Source: Planotetraspora mira (GTDB lineage Bacteria > Actinomycetota > Actinomycetes > Streptosporangiales > Streptosporangiaceae). Taken from it: 51,438 nt of DNA. This document shows positions 38,110 through 51,286 of the stretch, piece after piece. Every line of letters starts with the position of its first letter. Within the stretch, counting starts at the first letter, position 1. The DNA is taken from assembly GCF_016863275.1 (NCBI RefSeq), contig NZ_BOOO01000046.1:1-51438 (forward strand), written 5' to 3'. The notes under the pieces were generated by a model. It saw only the letters and a program-made list of their open reading frames with translations. It had not been told where the DNA came from and ran no database searches. Both the position numbers and the translations under genes were made by a program.

Positions 38110-39762
38110 TCAGAGCCCGAGCGTCTCCCTGCGGAGGTGGGTCTTGAGGATCTTGCCTCCCGGGTTGCGCGGCAGTTCGGCCTCACGGAACCAGATCCGG
38201 ACGGGCACCTTGAACTTCGCGATCCGCTCGGACAGGAACGACTGCAGTTCCTCCACCGTGGCGGCGGCGCCCGGCTTGAGCCGTACCACCGCGCCGACCT
38301 GCTCGCCCATCTCGTCGTCCGGGATGCCGATCACGGCGGCGTCGTCGATGGCCGCATGCTCGAACAGGGCGGCCTCGACCTCGGCGCAGTATACGTTCTC
38401 GCCACCCCGGATGACCATGTCCTTGGCCCGGTCGACGATGTAGACGAAGCCCTCCTCGTCGACCCGGGCGAGGTCGCCTGTGTGGAGCCAGCCGTTCACG
38501 AACGTCTCGGCGGTGGCGTCCGGCCGGTTCCAGTAGCCCATGATCACGATCGGCCCGCGGACGCACAGCTCGCCGACCTGGCCGACCGGCACCTCGACGC
38601 CCTGCGGGTCGCAGACCTTGATGTCGATGACCGCGGCGGGCAGGCCGATGCTCTCGGGCTTCGCGACGTAATTGCGGCCGCTGTTGTAGACGGCGAGCGC
38701 GGTGGTCTCGGTCATGCCGTACCCGTTGCCCGGGGTCCGGTTGGGGAGCAGTTCGGTGATGCGCTCGAGCAGCTTGGGCGGTGCGGGTGCCCCGCCGTAC
38801 GAGATCGCGGTGAGCGAGGAGATGTCGTGCTTGCCGAAGTCGGGGTGGGAGAGCAACTGCCAGGCGTTCGTCGGCACGCCGCTCATCGTGGTGATCTTCT
38901 CGCGCTCGATCAGCTCGAGGGCGCGCTTGGGATCCCACTTGTACATGAGCACCAACTGGCCGCCCGTGAGGAACGTCGGCATGAGGACGGCGAAGCAGCC
39001 GGTCGTGTGGAACAGGGGGACGGTCAGGAGCGTGACGCGGCGCACGGCGGCGGCCTCGGCCGGGTCCTTGCCCGCGAGCGCCACGCTGCTCATGAGCGCG
39101 TAGGCGACGGTCATGGGCGCCTGGCCGAGATTGCGGTGGCTGCCGAGGGCGCCCTTGGACCGGCCCGTGGTCCCCGAGGTGTAGAAGATGGTGGCCGGGT
39201 CGTCCGGTCCGACCTCGACGTCGGGCAGCGTGACGTCCGGGGCGACGTCGCCGATCACCTCCGCCCAGTTCGCGTCGTCGGCGCGGGTGACGATCGTGGG
39301 CACGCCGCCGCCGGCGAGGCGCTCGGCGCGCTCACCATCGGCTATCAGCAGCTTCGCCCCGGAGTCGGTGAGGCCGTACTCCAGCTCCTGCCGGGTCCAC
39401 CAGGCGTTCAGCGGGACGGCGACGGCGCCCGCCGCGAGCGTGGCGGAGAAGGCGACGATCCACTCGGGATAGTTGCGCATGGCGATGGCGACGCGGTCAC
39501 CCTTGCGGATGCCGTAGTCGTCCACGAGCCGGTGGGCCAGCGTGGCGGCGAGGCGGAAATGCTCCTCGAAGGTCAGCCGCTGGTCCTCGTAGACGACGAA
39601 GGTCTGCTCCCCGTGGAACCGGCTCGTCTCCAGCAGCGCGCGGAAGGTGGCCGGTGCGTGCTTCCACGCGCGGATCGTGTTTCCGGCGACCTGGACCTCT
39701 TCCATCTCGAAGAGCTGGCCCGGCGCCGTGAGTTGTGCCTGGACCTGTTCAATCGCTGTCAT
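38110..39762 (-). CDS. Acyl-CoA synthetase / fatty-acid-CoA ligase (AMP-forming)
   Basis: A 550-residue class I adenylate-forming enzyme that activates a carboxylic acid with ATP and CoA. The AMP-binding P-loop is IFYTSGTTGRSKGALGSHRN. The A5-like segment is GYGMTETTALAVYN. HTGDLARVDEEGFVYIVDRA (A7-A8) is followed by KDMVIRGGENVYCAEVEAAL. The C-terminal catalytic Lys lies in PGGKILKTHLRRE. The acyl chain cannot be assigned. It is divergent from argC; an operator-like palindrome 43-58 bp upstream of its start suggests TetR-type control, although no TetR gene is adjacent. Confidence 0.92.
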   Translation of the reverse strand: MTAIEQVQAQLTAPGQLFEMEEVQVAGNTIRAWKHAPATFRALLETSRFHGEQTFVVYEDQRLTFEEHFRLAATLAHRLVDDYGIRKGDRVAIAMRNYPEWIVAFSATLAAGAVAVPLNAWWTRQELEYGLTDSGAKLLIADGERAERLAGGGVPTIVTRADDANWAEVIGDVAPDVTLPDVEVGPDDPATIFYTSGTTGRSKGALGSHRNLGQAPMTVAYALMSSVALAGKDPAEAAAVRRVTLLTVPLFHTTGCFAVLMPTFLTGGQLVLMYKWDPKRALELIEREKITTMSGVPTNAWQLLSHPDFGKHDISSLTAISYGGAPAPPKLLERITELLPNRTPGNGYGMTETTALAVYNSGRNYVAKPESIGLPAAVIDIKVCDPQGVEVPVGQVGELCVRGPIVIMGYWNRPDATAETFVNGWLHTGDLARVDEEGFVYIVDRAKDMVIRGGENVYCAEVEAALFEHAAIDDAAVIGIPDDEMGEQVGAVVRLKPGAAATVEELQSFLSERIAKFKVPVRIWFREAELPRNPGGKILKTHLRRETLGL

Positions 39763-39786
39763 GCTGGCGTGCTCCCGGGGGTGTAG

Positions 39787-40962
<1,176 letters not shown>

Positions 40963-41026
40963 GCGCCATGCACCCCACAAGCCACACGAGCCACCTGAGC
41001 CCGATCCACGAAGGGGGCGAGCACGC

Positions 41027-42181
41027 GTGAGCGTCACCGCGCCTCTCGGCTTCCGCGCCGCGGGAGTGGACGCAGGCATCAAGCGCGGCGACGACCGCGA
41101 CCTGGCCCTGGTGGTCAACGACGGCCCGTCGCGGGCGGCGGCGGGCGTCTTCACCCGCAACCGGGTCAAGGCGGCGCCGGTGCTCTGGTCGGCACAGGTC
41201 GTGAGCGGCGGTCAGGTCAGGGCCGTGGTCCTGAACTCCGGCGGCGCCAACGCGTGCACCGGGCCGCTCGGGTTCCAGGACACCCACGCGACGGCGGAGA
41301 AGGTCGCCGAGGTCCTCGGCGACTCGGCGGCCGAGGTGGCCGTGTGCTCCACCGGCCTGATCGGCGAGCGGCTGCCGATGGACGCGCTGATCACTGGAGT
41401 CGACGTGGTCGCCGCCCAGCTGTCCCGCGACGGAGGACTGGCCGCGGCCGACGCCATCCGGACCACCGACACCGTCAGCAAGATCGCCTTCCGCCGCGGC
41501 GAGGGCGGATACATGGTCGGCGGCATGGCCAAGGGCGCGGGCATGCTCGCCCCCGCCCTGGCCACCATGCTCTGCGTGCTGACCACCGACGCCGAGATCG
41601 GTTCCGAGGACCTCGACCGGGTGTTGCGGGCCGCCACCGCGGTGACCTTCGACCGCCTGGACTCCGACGGATGCATGTCGACCAACGACACCGTGCTGCT
41701 GCTCGCCAGCGGCGCCTCCGGCGCCCGGCCCGACCTGGCCGACTTCGAGAAGGTCGTCACCGCGGTCTGCGCCGACCTCGCCCGCCAGCTCCTGGTCGAC
41801 GCCGAGGGCGCGAGCAAGGCCATCGCGATCGAGGTGGTCGGGGCGGAGTCCGAGACGGACGCGGTGACCGTCGGCCGCGCGGTCTCCCGGTCGAACCTGC
41901 TCAAGTGCGCGATCCATGGAGAGGACCCCAACTGGGGCCGGGTCGTCAGCGCGGTCGGGACGACGGACGCGGCGTTCGACCCCGACCGGCTCAACGTGGC
42001 GATCAACGGCATCTGGATCTGCCGCGGCGGCGCGGCCGGCGACGATCGGTCCAAGGTCGACCTGCGGCCACGCGACGTGACCATCACCATCGACCTGTCC
42101 GCCGGGCCGCACTCCGCGACCGTCCACACCACGGATCTCACGGCGGCGTACGTCCACGAGAACTCGGCGTACTCGTCATGA
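41027..42181 (+). CDS. argJ: Bifunctional glutamate N-acetyltransferase / ornithine acetyltransferase
   Basis: A 384-residue Ntn-type enzyme that recycles the acetyl group from N-acetylornithine to glutamate. [15 protein letters not shown] and [13 protein letters not shown] are conserved. The autocleavage site is in [21 protein letters not shown], split at Thr180, which becomes the nucleophile of the beta chain. ANTDTVLL-type sequence appears as [21 protein letters not shown] follows near the C-terminus. GTG start. There is a 64-bp gap after argC and a 4-bp overlap with argB. Confidence 0.96.
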   Translation: MSVTAPLGFRAAGVDAGIKRGDDRDLALVVNDGPSRAAAGVFTRNRVKAAPVLWSAQVVSGGQVRAVVLNSGGANACTGPLGFQDTHATAEKVAEVLGDSAAEVAVCSTGLIGERLPMDALITGVDVVAAQLSRDGGLAAADAIRTTDTVSKIAFRRGEGGYMVGGMAKGAGMLAPALATMLCVLTTDAEIGSEDLDRVLRAATAVTFDRLDSDGCMSTNDTVLLLASGASGARPDLADFEKVVTAVCADLARQLLVDAEGASKAIAIEVVGAESETDAVTVGRAVSRSNLLKCAIHGEDPNWGRVVSAVGTTDAAFDPDRLNVAINGIWICRGGAAGDDRSKVDLRPRDVTITIDLSAGPHSATVHTTDLTAAYVHENSAYSS

Positions 42182-43127
42182 ACGTCAGGACCAACGGAGC
42201 TCTGGACAAGGCGCACACGCTGATCGAGGCGCTGCCCTGGCTGGCGCGCTTCCACGGCGCCACCGTCGTCATCAAGTACGGCGGGAACGCGATGACCGAG
42301 GAGCACCTGCGCGCGAAGTTCGCCGACGACGTGGTGTTCCTCCGCTATGCCGGGCTGAGGCCCGTCATCGTGCACGGCGGCGGCCCCCAGATCCAGGCAC
42401 AGCTCGATCTGCAGGGGATCGACAGCCACTTCGTCTCAGGCCTGAGGGTCACCACCCCCGAGGCCATGCAGGTCGTCAGGATGGTCCTCGTCGGGCAGGT
42501 CAACCGTGACGTGGTCGGCCTGATCAACAGGCACGGGCCCTTCGCCGTCGGCATGTCGGGAGAGGACGCCCATCTGTTCACGGCCGAGCGCAAGCACGCC
42601 GTCGTCGACGGAGTGAAGATCGACATCGGCCAGGTGGGCGAGATCGTCAGAGTCGACGCGGGAGCCGTACAGGCGCTGCTCGACGACGGGCGCATCCCGG
42701 TCGTGTCGTCGATCGCGCGCGGCGACGACGGGCCTGACGATCCGGGCGTCTACAACGTGAACGCCGACACGGCCGCCGCGGCGCTCGCCGTCGCGCTGAA
42801 GGCGTGCAAGCTGATCGTGCTGACGGACGTCGAGGGGCTGTACGCGGACTGGCGGCCCGATGCCCCCGCGCAGGAGGTGATCAGCCGGATCAGGGCATCC
42901 GAGCTGGCAGAACTCCTCCCGGCGTTGTCGAGCGGCATGGTCCCCAAGATGGAGGCGTGCCTGACGGCCGTCGAGGGCGGGGTCCCGCAGGCCCACGTGC
43001 TCGATGGCCGCGTGCCGCACGCCCTTCTGCTGGAGGTCTTCACGGACGAGGGCATCGGCACCATGGTCGTCCCCGACTCCGATAGCGGTTCGGGAGCGTC
43101 CGGCGCTCTCGAAGGGAGGGACTCGCG

Positions 43128-43131
<4 letters not shown>
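42178..43131 (+). CDS. argB: Acetylglutamate kinase
   Basis: A 317-residue amino-acid kinase that phosphorylates N-acetylglutamate. [10 protein letters not shown] holds the Lys that contacts ATP phosphate. [44 protein letters not shown] and [10 protein letters not shown] are all diagnostic. It is the usual control point by arginine feedback in hexameric forms. The N-terminal helix (about 1-22) typical of arginine-sensitive enzymes is present. It overlaps argJ (ATGA) and argD (GTGA). Confidence 0.96.
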
Positions 43132-45785
<2,654 letters not shown>

Positions 45786-45818
45786 CCCCGCCACGCCTCC
45801 TCCACCGGTTCTCCCGCC

Positions 45819-45936
45819 GTGATCATGCACACATTCGTAAAAAGGGCCGCCGACCTGGAACTTCTTGCTTGGTGATCATGCACAGATTCGGGCCGGCCCG
45901 TGATGACCAGCACAAACATCAATCGTGATCATGCAA
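45819..45936 (+). repeat. 53-bp repeat array 4, single orientation, running into argG ribosome site
   Basis: Three box A cores in + orientation have GATC at 45821, 45874 and 45927, exactly 53 bp apart. The first two units carry box B (CGACCTGG and TGACCAGC at unit positions 31-38). The third stops after GATCATGCA and is joined directly to the argG ribosome site AGAGGAGG. There is no inverted arm and no central hairpin. It is the smallest array in the window and the only one lying within a presumed operon (argR to argG). Confidence 0.88.
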
Positions 45937-45972
45937 GAGGAGGACGAGAACCATGAAAGTCGTGCTTGCATA
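45931..45972 (+). promoter_or_regulatory. Inverted ATGCAAG / CTTGCAT pair flanking the argG start
   Basis: ATGCAAG (45931-45937) is the exact reverse complement of CTTGCAT (45965-45971). The first lies at the end of repeat array 4, the second in argG codons 5-7, where the AT-rich CTT GCA TAT is unusual for this genome. The right half matches the argC ARG box half-site TTGCATA. It may be an ArgR operator, or an RNA stem that hides the ribosome site. Confidence 0.5.
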
Positions 45973-47146
45973 TTCCGGCGGTCTGGACACCTCCGTCGCC
46001 ATCCCGTTCCTCGCGGACAAGACCGGCGCCGAGGTCATCGCCGTGGCCGTCGACGTCGGCCAGGGCGGCGAGGACATGAAGGCCATCCAGCAGCGGGCGC
46101 TCGACTGCGGCGCCGTCGAGTCGGTCGTCGTGGACGCCCGTGAGGAGTTCGCCCGGGACTTCTGCGTTCCGGCGCTCCAGGCGAACGCGCTCTACATGGA
46201 CCGCTACCCGCTCGTCAGCGCCCTGTCGCGGCCGCTGATCGTCAAGCATCTGGCGGCGGCGGCCAAGGAGTTCGGCGGCACGCACGTCTCGCACGGCTGC
46301 ACCGGCAAGGGCAACGACCAGGTGCGGTTCGAGGCCGGCCTCGCGGCGCTCAACCCGGAGTTGGAGGTCATCGCCCCGGCCCGCGACTTCGCCTGGACCC
46401 GTGACAAGGCGATCGCCTTCGCGGAGGAGAAGGGCCTGCCGATCGACGTCACCAAGAAGTCGCCGTACTCCATCGACCAGAACCTCTGGGGGCGCGCGGT
46501 CGAGACCGGCTTCCTCGAGGACATCTGGAACGGCCCCATCGAGGACGTCTACTCCTACACCTCCGACCCGTCGGTCCCGCGTGAGCCCGACGAGGTCGTC
46601 ATCACCTTCGTCCAGGGCGTGCCGGTGGCGCTCGACGGGCGGGCGCTGTCGCCCTTCGAGATCGTCGCCGAGCTGAACCGGCGCGCGGGCGCGCAGGGCG
46701 TCGGCCGGATCGACATGGTCGAGGACCGTCTCGTCGGCATCAAGTCGCGCGAGGTCTACGAGGCCCCCGGCGCGATCGCGCTGATCGCGGCCCACACGGA
46801 GCTGGAGAACGTCACCGTGGAGCGCGACCTGGCCCGCTTCAAGAGGACGGTCGACCAGCGGTGGGGCGAGCTCGTCTACGACGGCCTGTGGTTCTCGCCG
46901 CTGAAGAAGTCGCTCGACGCGTTCATCAGCGACGCGCAGCGGCACGTGTCCGGTGAGATCCGGCTGGTCCTGCACGGCGGCAAGGCGGTCGTCACCGGGC
47001 GGCGGTCCGACGCCTCGCTCTACGACTTCTCGTTGGCCACCTACGACACCGGTGACGCCTTCGACCAGTCTCTCGCGAAGGGTTTCGTCCAGCTCTGGTC
47101 GCTGCCCAGCAAGATCGCCGCCGCGCGGGAGGCCCGGCAGGGCTGA
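45953..47146 (+). CDS. argG: Argininosuccinate synthase
   Basis: A 397-residue enzyme that joins citrulline and aspartate with ATP. The PP-loop is [53 protein letters not shown] and [20 protein letters not shown] are diagnostic. ATG at 45953 with AGGAGG 10 bp upstream. It is separated from argR by array 4 and is followed by a small hairpin and a 244-bp gap before argH, so argH may have its own promoter. Confidence 0.97.
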   Translation: MKVVLAYSGGLDTSVAIPFLADKTGAEVIAVAVDVGQGGEDMKAIQQRALDCGAVESVVVDAREEFARDFCVPALQANALYMDRYPLVSALSRPLIVKHLAAAAKEFGGTHVSHGCTGKGNDQVRFEAGLAALNPELEVIAPARDFAWTRDKAIAFAEEKGLPIDVTKKSPYSIDQNLWGRAVETGFLEDIWNGPIEDVYSYTSDPSVPREPDEVVITFVQGVPVALDGRALSPFEIVAELNRRAGAQGVGRIDMVEDRLVGIKSREVYEAPGAIALIAAHTELENVTVERDLARFKRTVDQRWGELVYDGLWFSPLKKSLDAFISDAQRHVSGEIRLVLHGGKAVVTGRRSDASLYDFSLATYDTGDAFDQSLAKGFVQLWSLPSKIAAAREARQG

Positions 47147-47160
47147 GACTTTCGGACAGC

Positions 47161-47185
47161 CCCCGGTTCTCATGGGGTACCGGGG
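47161..47185 (+). terminator. Weak hairpin after argG
   Basis: CCCCGGT (47161-47167) pairs with ACCGGGG (47179-47185), 15 bp after the argG stop. The remaining gap to argH holds a TAAGGT -10-like box (47197-47202) inside another 8-bp inverted repeat (ACGTCGGC with GCCGACGT, 47190-47219), possibly the argH promoter region. Nothing else was recognised there. Confidence 0.45.
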
Positions 47186-47390
47186 CATACGTCGGCTAAG
47201 GTCGCGGATGGGCCGACGTGACCTGACGCGCCACGATGCCGCACGACGCGTCACGATCGGCAGGTCAGGCACACGAGGCACGCCCGTGCATACCGGAGCG
47301 AACGGCCCGCGGCGAGGCCGGGACCGGGACCGCATTGCCGTACGGCAGGCAGGTCCCCTCACAGCAGGATGGAATCGGAGGAGGAAGACG

Positions 47391-48836
47391 GTGGCGGACA
47401 ACAAGCCGATGCGGCTCTGGGGCGGCAGGTTCGAGGGGGGACCCGCGGACGCGCTCACACGCCTGTCGGTGAGTGTGCAGTTCGACTGGCGGCTCGCGCC
47501 GTACGATCTGCTGGCCTCGCGCGCGCACGCCCGCGTCCTGCACCGTGCCGGGCTGCTGACGGGGGAGGAACTCGACCGCATGCTGGGCGCGCTCGACGAG
47601 TTGGAGAGCGCCTGCAAGCGGGGTGAATTCCGCCCGACCGTCGCCGACGAGGACGTGCACACGGCCCTGGAACGCGGCCTGCTCGAGCGCCTCGGGTCGC
47701 TGGGGGGCAAGCTGCGCGCCGGTCGCAGCCGCAACGACCAGGTCGCCACCGACCTGCGGCTCTATCTGCGCGACCACGTCCGCACGGTCGTCTCGCGCCT
47801 GGTCGAGCTGGAGACCGCGCTGATGAGCCAGGCCGAGGAGCACGCCGCGACCGCGGCGCCCGGCATGACGCACCTTCAGCACGCGCAGCCCGTGTCCTTC
47901 GGCCACCAGTTGCTCGCCCACGTGCACGCCCTGACGCGGGACGTCGACCGGCTGAAGGACTGGGACAAGCGCGCCGCCGTCTCGCCTCTCGGCTCCGGCG
48001 CGCTGGCGGGCTCGTCCCTGCCGCTCGACCCCGCGGCGGTCGCGGCCGAACTCGGCTTCGACGCCCCGGCGCCGAACTCGATGGACGCCGTGTCGGACCG
48101 TGACTTCGCCGCCGAGTTCCTCTTCTGCGCGGCGATGATCGGTGTGCACCTGTCCCGCCTCGGCGAGGAGATCGTGCTCTGGGCCTCCCAGGAGTTCCGC
48201 TGGATCGAGGTGGACGACGCCTACTCCACCGGTTCGTCGATCATGCCGCAGAAGAAGAACCCGGACGTCGCGGAGCTGGCCAGGGGCAAGAGCGGCCGGC
48301 TGATCGGATCGCTGATGTCCCTGCTCACGACCTTGAAGGGTCTGCCCCTCACCTACAACCGTGACCTGCAGGAGGACAAGGAGCCGGTGTTCGACGCGGT
48401 CGACACCCTGCTCCTGGTGCTGCCCGCCGTCTCGGGCATGGTGTCCACGATGCGGGTGAACTCGGCCAAGCTCGAGGCCAGTGCCCCCGAGGGCTTCGCC
48501 CTGGCGACCGACCTCGCCGAGTTGCTGGTCCGCCGCGGGGTCGCCTTCCGCGACGCCCACGAGGCGGTCGGCCACCTGGTGGTGTGGTGCCAGGTCAACG
48601 ACAAGGACCTCGGCGACCTGACCGACGAGGAGCTGGCCAAGGTGTCACCGCACTTCGCGGCGGAGCCGGCGGAGGCAGCCGACGGGACGCCGGGTGTCCG
48701 CGACGTCCTCAGCGTGCAGGGCGCTCTCGCGGCGCGCAGCGCGTTCGGCGGCACGGCACCCGACCGGGTACGCGACCAGCTCGTCAGCCTGCGCGAGATC
48801 GTCGACGGCCAGGCGGCATGGGCGAGCGGCAGCTGA
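47391..48836 (+). CDS. argH: Argininosuccinate lyase
   Basis: A 481-residue fumarase-superfamily enzyme that splits argininosuccinate to arginine and fumarate. [16 protein letters not shown] is the family N-terminus. [51 protein letters not shown] and the fumarase signature [16 protein letters not shown] (catalytic Ser loop) are present. The GTG start at 47391 has GGAGGAGG upstream. It overlaps the following glycosylase gene by 19 bp. Confidence 0.97.
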   Translation: MADNKPMRLWGGRFEGGPADALTRLSVSVQFDWRLAPYDLLASRAHARVLHRAGLLTGEELDRMLGALDELESACKRGEFRPTVADEDVHTALERGLLERLGSLGGKLRAGRSRNDQVATDLRLYLRDHVRTVVSRLVELETALMSQAEEHAATAAPGMTHLQHAQPVSFGHQLLAHVHALTRDVDRLKDWDKRAAVSPLGSGALAGSSLPLDPAAVAAELGFDAPAPNSMDAVSDRDFAAEFLFCAAMIGVHLSRLGEEIVLWASQEFRWIEVDDAYSTGSSIMPQKKNPDVAELARGKSGRLIGSLMSLLTTLKGLPLTYNRDLQEDKEPVFDAVDTLLLVLPAVSGMVSTMRVNSAKLEASAPEGFALATDLAELLVRRGVAFRDAHEAVGHLVVWCQVNDKDLGDLTDEELAKVSPHFAAEPAEAADGTPGVRDVLSVQGALAARSAFGGTAPDRVRDQLVSLREIVDGQAAWASGS

Positions 48837-49504
48837 CCGGGCCGCCGCCTTCCCTCGCCGGGACGGCGCTGGACCGCGACTTCTTCGACCGGCCGTCCGA
48901 TCAGGTGGCTCCGGACCTGCTCGGCCGCGTGGTCGTCCACGGCCCCGTGGCCGTGCGGCTGACCGAGGTGGAGGCATACGGCGAGCCAGGCCAGGACCCT
49001 CCCGCGCACACGTACCGCGGGCGTACACCTCGGAACGCCGTCATGTTCGGCGAGCCCGGGCACGTCTACGTCTACTTCACCTACGGCATGCACTTCTGCG
49101 CCAACCTCGTCTGCCGGCCTGAGGGGGTCGGCTCCGCCGTCCTGTTGCGGGCCGGCGAGGTGATCGCCGGAGCCGAGGTCGCCAGAGCGAGGCGCTTCCC
49201 CGCCGGTACGGCGCTCGCCGACGGGTCCGGCGGCGTGGTGAAGAAGATCTCCGACCGGGACCTCGCCAGAGGCCCCGCGCGGCTCACCGTGGCACTCGGG
49301 CTGGGACGAGAGCACAACGGGCTCGACTGCTGCGCCGGCGGGCCGATGCGGGTGCTGGCCGGCGAACCCGCGGATCCCGCGCTCATCGTGGCGGGCCCCC
49401 GGACGGGAGTGTCCACCGGAGCCGAGACCCCATGGCGGTTCTGGATCGAAGGCGACCCGACGGTGTCGCCCTACCGGGCACACGCGCCACGCAGGCGAAC
49501 GTAG
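48818..49504 (+). CDS. DNA-3-methyladenine glycosylase (Mpg/AAG family)
   Basis: A 228-residue base-excision repair enzyme that removes alkylated purines. [20 protein letters not shown] carries the catalytic Glu of the E-A-Y motif. [32 protein letters not shown] is the family hallmark, split across the DNA-intercalating loop. [29 protein letters not shown] and the C-terminal [17 protein letters not shown] complete it. Length is normal. The ATG lies inside the end of argH, so expression is probably coupled. Confidence 0.94.
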   Translation: MGERQLTGPPPSLAGTALDRDFFDRPSDQVAPDLLGRVVVHGPVAVRLTEVEAYGEPGQDPPAHTYRGRTPRNAVMFGEPGHVYVYFTYGMHFCANLVCRPEGVGSAVLLRAGEVIAGAEVARARRFPAGTALADGSGGVVKKISDRDLARGPARLTVALGLGREHNGLDCCAGGPMRVLAGEPADPALIVAGPRTGVSTGAETPWRFWIEGDPTVSPYRAHAPRRRT

Positions 49505-49529
49505 TCGCCGGGCGGGATTTCGAGTGGCG

Positions 49530-49573
49530 GTATGGTTTCGCCTCGTGCAGGCTTGTACGAGGCGAAGCCGTAC
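49530..49573 (+). promoter_or_regulatory. 17-bp hairpin in the tyrS leader
   Basis: The 17 bases at 49530-49546 pair fully with 49557-49573 around a 10-base loop, using two G-U wobble pairs (positions 49533/49570 and 49536/49567). The wobbles pair only in RNA of the plus strand, which points to a structure kept in the tyrS transcript. No T-run follows. Confidence 0.65.
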
Positions 49574-49636
49574 ATCAAAGGCAGCCAGTGCGGCGCCACG
49601 CCGTACTCCATCGATGATCGAGAGCCAGGACCGTGA
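49532..49636 (+). CDS. Possible tyrS leader ORF of 34 residues
   Basis: An ATG frame beginning in the hairpin ends with a TGA that overlaps the tyrS GTG start (GTGA). It encodes three Tyr (positions 9, 14, 25), all TAC, two of them in the 3' arm of the hairpin. It could couple tyrS translation to Tyr-tRNA supply. The ribosome site is weak and no homologue is known to me, so it may be chance. Confidence 0.35.
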   Translation: MVSPRAGLYEAKPYIKGSQCGATPYSIDDREPGP

Positions 49637-50937
49637 CCGCATCTTCGGGCAATCTCATCCCGACATCTGAGATCGCCGACATCCTCGACGAGCTGGAATG
49701 GCGCGACATCATCGCGCAGACCACCGATGCCGACGCGCTGCGTGCGTCGCTGGCCGAGGGTCCGATCACCGTCTATGCGGGCTTCGACCCGACGGCGCCG
49801 TCGCTGCATGTGGGCAATCTCGCCACGCTGCTGATCCTGACCCGGTTCCAGCGGGCGGGTCATCGGCCGATCGGCCTGGTCGGAGGGGCGACGGGTCTCA
49901 TCGGCGACCCGAGCGGCCGCAGCACCGAGCGGGCGCTCAACTCGGCGGAGATCGTCGAGGAGTGGTTGTCCCGGATTCGGGTCCAGGTCGAGAAGTTCCT
50001 CTCGTTCGAGGAGGGGCCCGCGGCGGCGACGCTGGTGAGCAACCTCGACTGGACCGGCGAGCTGTCGGCGATCGAGTTCCTCCGCGACGTCGGAAAGCAC
50101 TTCCCGGTCAATCGCATGCTGGCCAGGGAGTCCGTGGCCGCGCGGCTGGGCGGCGAAGGGCTGAGCTACACCGAGTTCAGCTACCAGATACTCCAGGCCA
50201 ACGACTACCTCGAGCTGTACCGCCGGCACGGATGCTCGCTGCAACTGGGCGGCAGCGACCAGTGGGGCAACATCACGGCGGGGGTCGACCTGATCCGCCG
50301 TGTCGAGGGAGCTCATGTTCACGCGCTCACCGGCAAGCTGATCACGAAGGCCGACGGCACTAAGTTCGGCAAGACGGCGGGCGGGGCCGTGTGGCTCGAT
50401 CCGGCGCTCACCTCGCCGTACGCGTTCTACCAGTACTGGCTCAACTCCGACGACCGCGATGTGGTGCGCTTCCTCAAGGTGTTCACCTTCCGGTCGCGGG
50501 AGGAGATCGCGGAGCTCGAGCAGTCGGCGAAGGAGCGGCCGGCGGCACGTGAGGCCCAGCGTGCGCTGGCGGAGGACCTGACGACGCTCGTCCATGGCGC
50601 CGACGAGCTCACGCGGGTCATCGCGGCCTCGCGGGCCCTATTCGGCCAGGGATCGTTGTCCGAGCTCGACGCCAGGACGCTCGAATCGGCACTGGAGGAG
50701 GTGCCGAAGGCGACCGTCGCCTCGCTGGGGGCGCCGTTCGTCGAGTTGCTGGGGGAGAGCGGCCTGGTCGAGTCCAAGTCTGCGGCCCGGCGGGCGGTGA
50801 AGGAGGGCGGTGCGTACCTCAACAACGTGAAGATCACGGATGAGGAGTACGTGCCGTCGGCCGACGACCTGCTGCATGGCCGGTTCCTCGTGCTGCGCCG
50901 TGGCAAGAGGACCATCGGCGGCGTCGAAGTCGCCTGA
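49633..50937 (+). CDS. tyrS: Tyrosyl-tRNA synthetase
   Basis: A 434-residue class I synthetase. The HIGH-type motif is [53 protein letters not shown] and [18 protein letters not shown] form the Tyr site. The KMSKS-type loop is [16 protein letters not shown] (KFGKT). A C-terminal S4 RNA-binding domain spans about 365-434 ([19 protein letters not shown]). The GTG start is 2-3 bp after AGGA, a short spacing that fits coupling to the leader frame. A clear terminator follows. Confidence 0.96.
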   Translation: MTASSGNLIPTSEIADILDELEWRDIIAQTTDADALRASLAEGPITVYAGFDPTAPSLHVGNLATLLILTRFQRAGHRPIGLVGGATGLIGDPSGRSTERALNSAEIVEEWLSRIRVQVEKFLSFEEGPAAATLVSNLDWTGELSAIEFLRDVGKHFPVNRMLARESVAARLGGEGLSYTEFSYQILQANDYLELYRRHGCSLQLGGSDQWGNITAGVDLIRRVEGAHVHALTGKLITKADGTKFGKTAGGAVWLDPALTSPYAFYQYWLNSDDRDVVRFLKVFTFRSREEIAELEQSAKERPAAREAQRALAEDLTTLVHGADELTRVIAASRALFGQGSLSELDARTLESALEEVPKATVASLGAPFVELLGESGLVESKSAARRAVKEGGAYLNNVKITDEEYVPSADDLLHGRFLVLRRGKRTIGGVEVA

Positions 50938-50953
50938 CAGGCTCTGCACGAGA

Positions 50954-50993
50954 GTCGCCCCGGGTGTCGGCCGACGCCCGGGGCGACCCTTTT
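50954..50993 (+). terminator. Intrinsic terminator after tyrS
   Basis: GTCGCCCCGGG (50954-50964) pairs with CCCGGGGCGAC (50977-50987); the loop itself contains GTCGGCCGAC. CCTTTTG follows. It lies 17 bp past the stop and separates tyrS from the promoters to the right. Confidence 0.9.
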
Positions 50994-51097
50994 GTGGTCA
51001 AGAATTCTCGTGGCGCGGGTAACAGTCTTATAGCCGTGCGGGTGACATATGCCGCAATCATGGCCTTGACCTGCGGTTATGCGTCACGAGCCGTGAT

Positions 51098-51126
51098 TTG
51101 ACGGAAGTCTGGGAGTTGCCTAATGT
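51098..51126 (+). promoter_or_regulatory. Strong promoter P1, probably rRNA operon
   Basis: TTGACG (51098-51103) and TAATGT (51121-51126) are 17 bp apart, close to the main sigma consensus. It is the first of two tandem promoters in a long region without genes. Confidence 0.65.
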
Positions 51127-51257
51127 TTCCTTCGCCCGGGGGACGCGGGACGCCGACAAGGCGGCCAGACGCCCAGGGCAAGCCACTCAGACAAGCAACC
51201 GGGTGTGGCCGTCAGGCTGAGTCCGGGTTGATCGTGATGCGTTCGAACCCCCGGGTT

Positions 51258-51286
51258 TTGACAAGTTGCGGGTAACAATGTAAGTT
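51258..51286 (+). promoter_or_regulatory. Strong promoter P2, probably rRNA operon
   Basis: TTGACA (51258-51263), a perfect -35 box, and TAAGTT (51281-51286) are 17 bp apart. Tandem strong promoters before a long GC-rich leader are typical of actinomycete rrn operons. Confidence 0.7.

Noticed and set aside
49633-50937. Frameshift or damaged signature in tyrS (KFGKT in place of KMSKS)
   Set aside because: KFGKT is the normal form in bacterial tyrosyl-tRNA synthetases.
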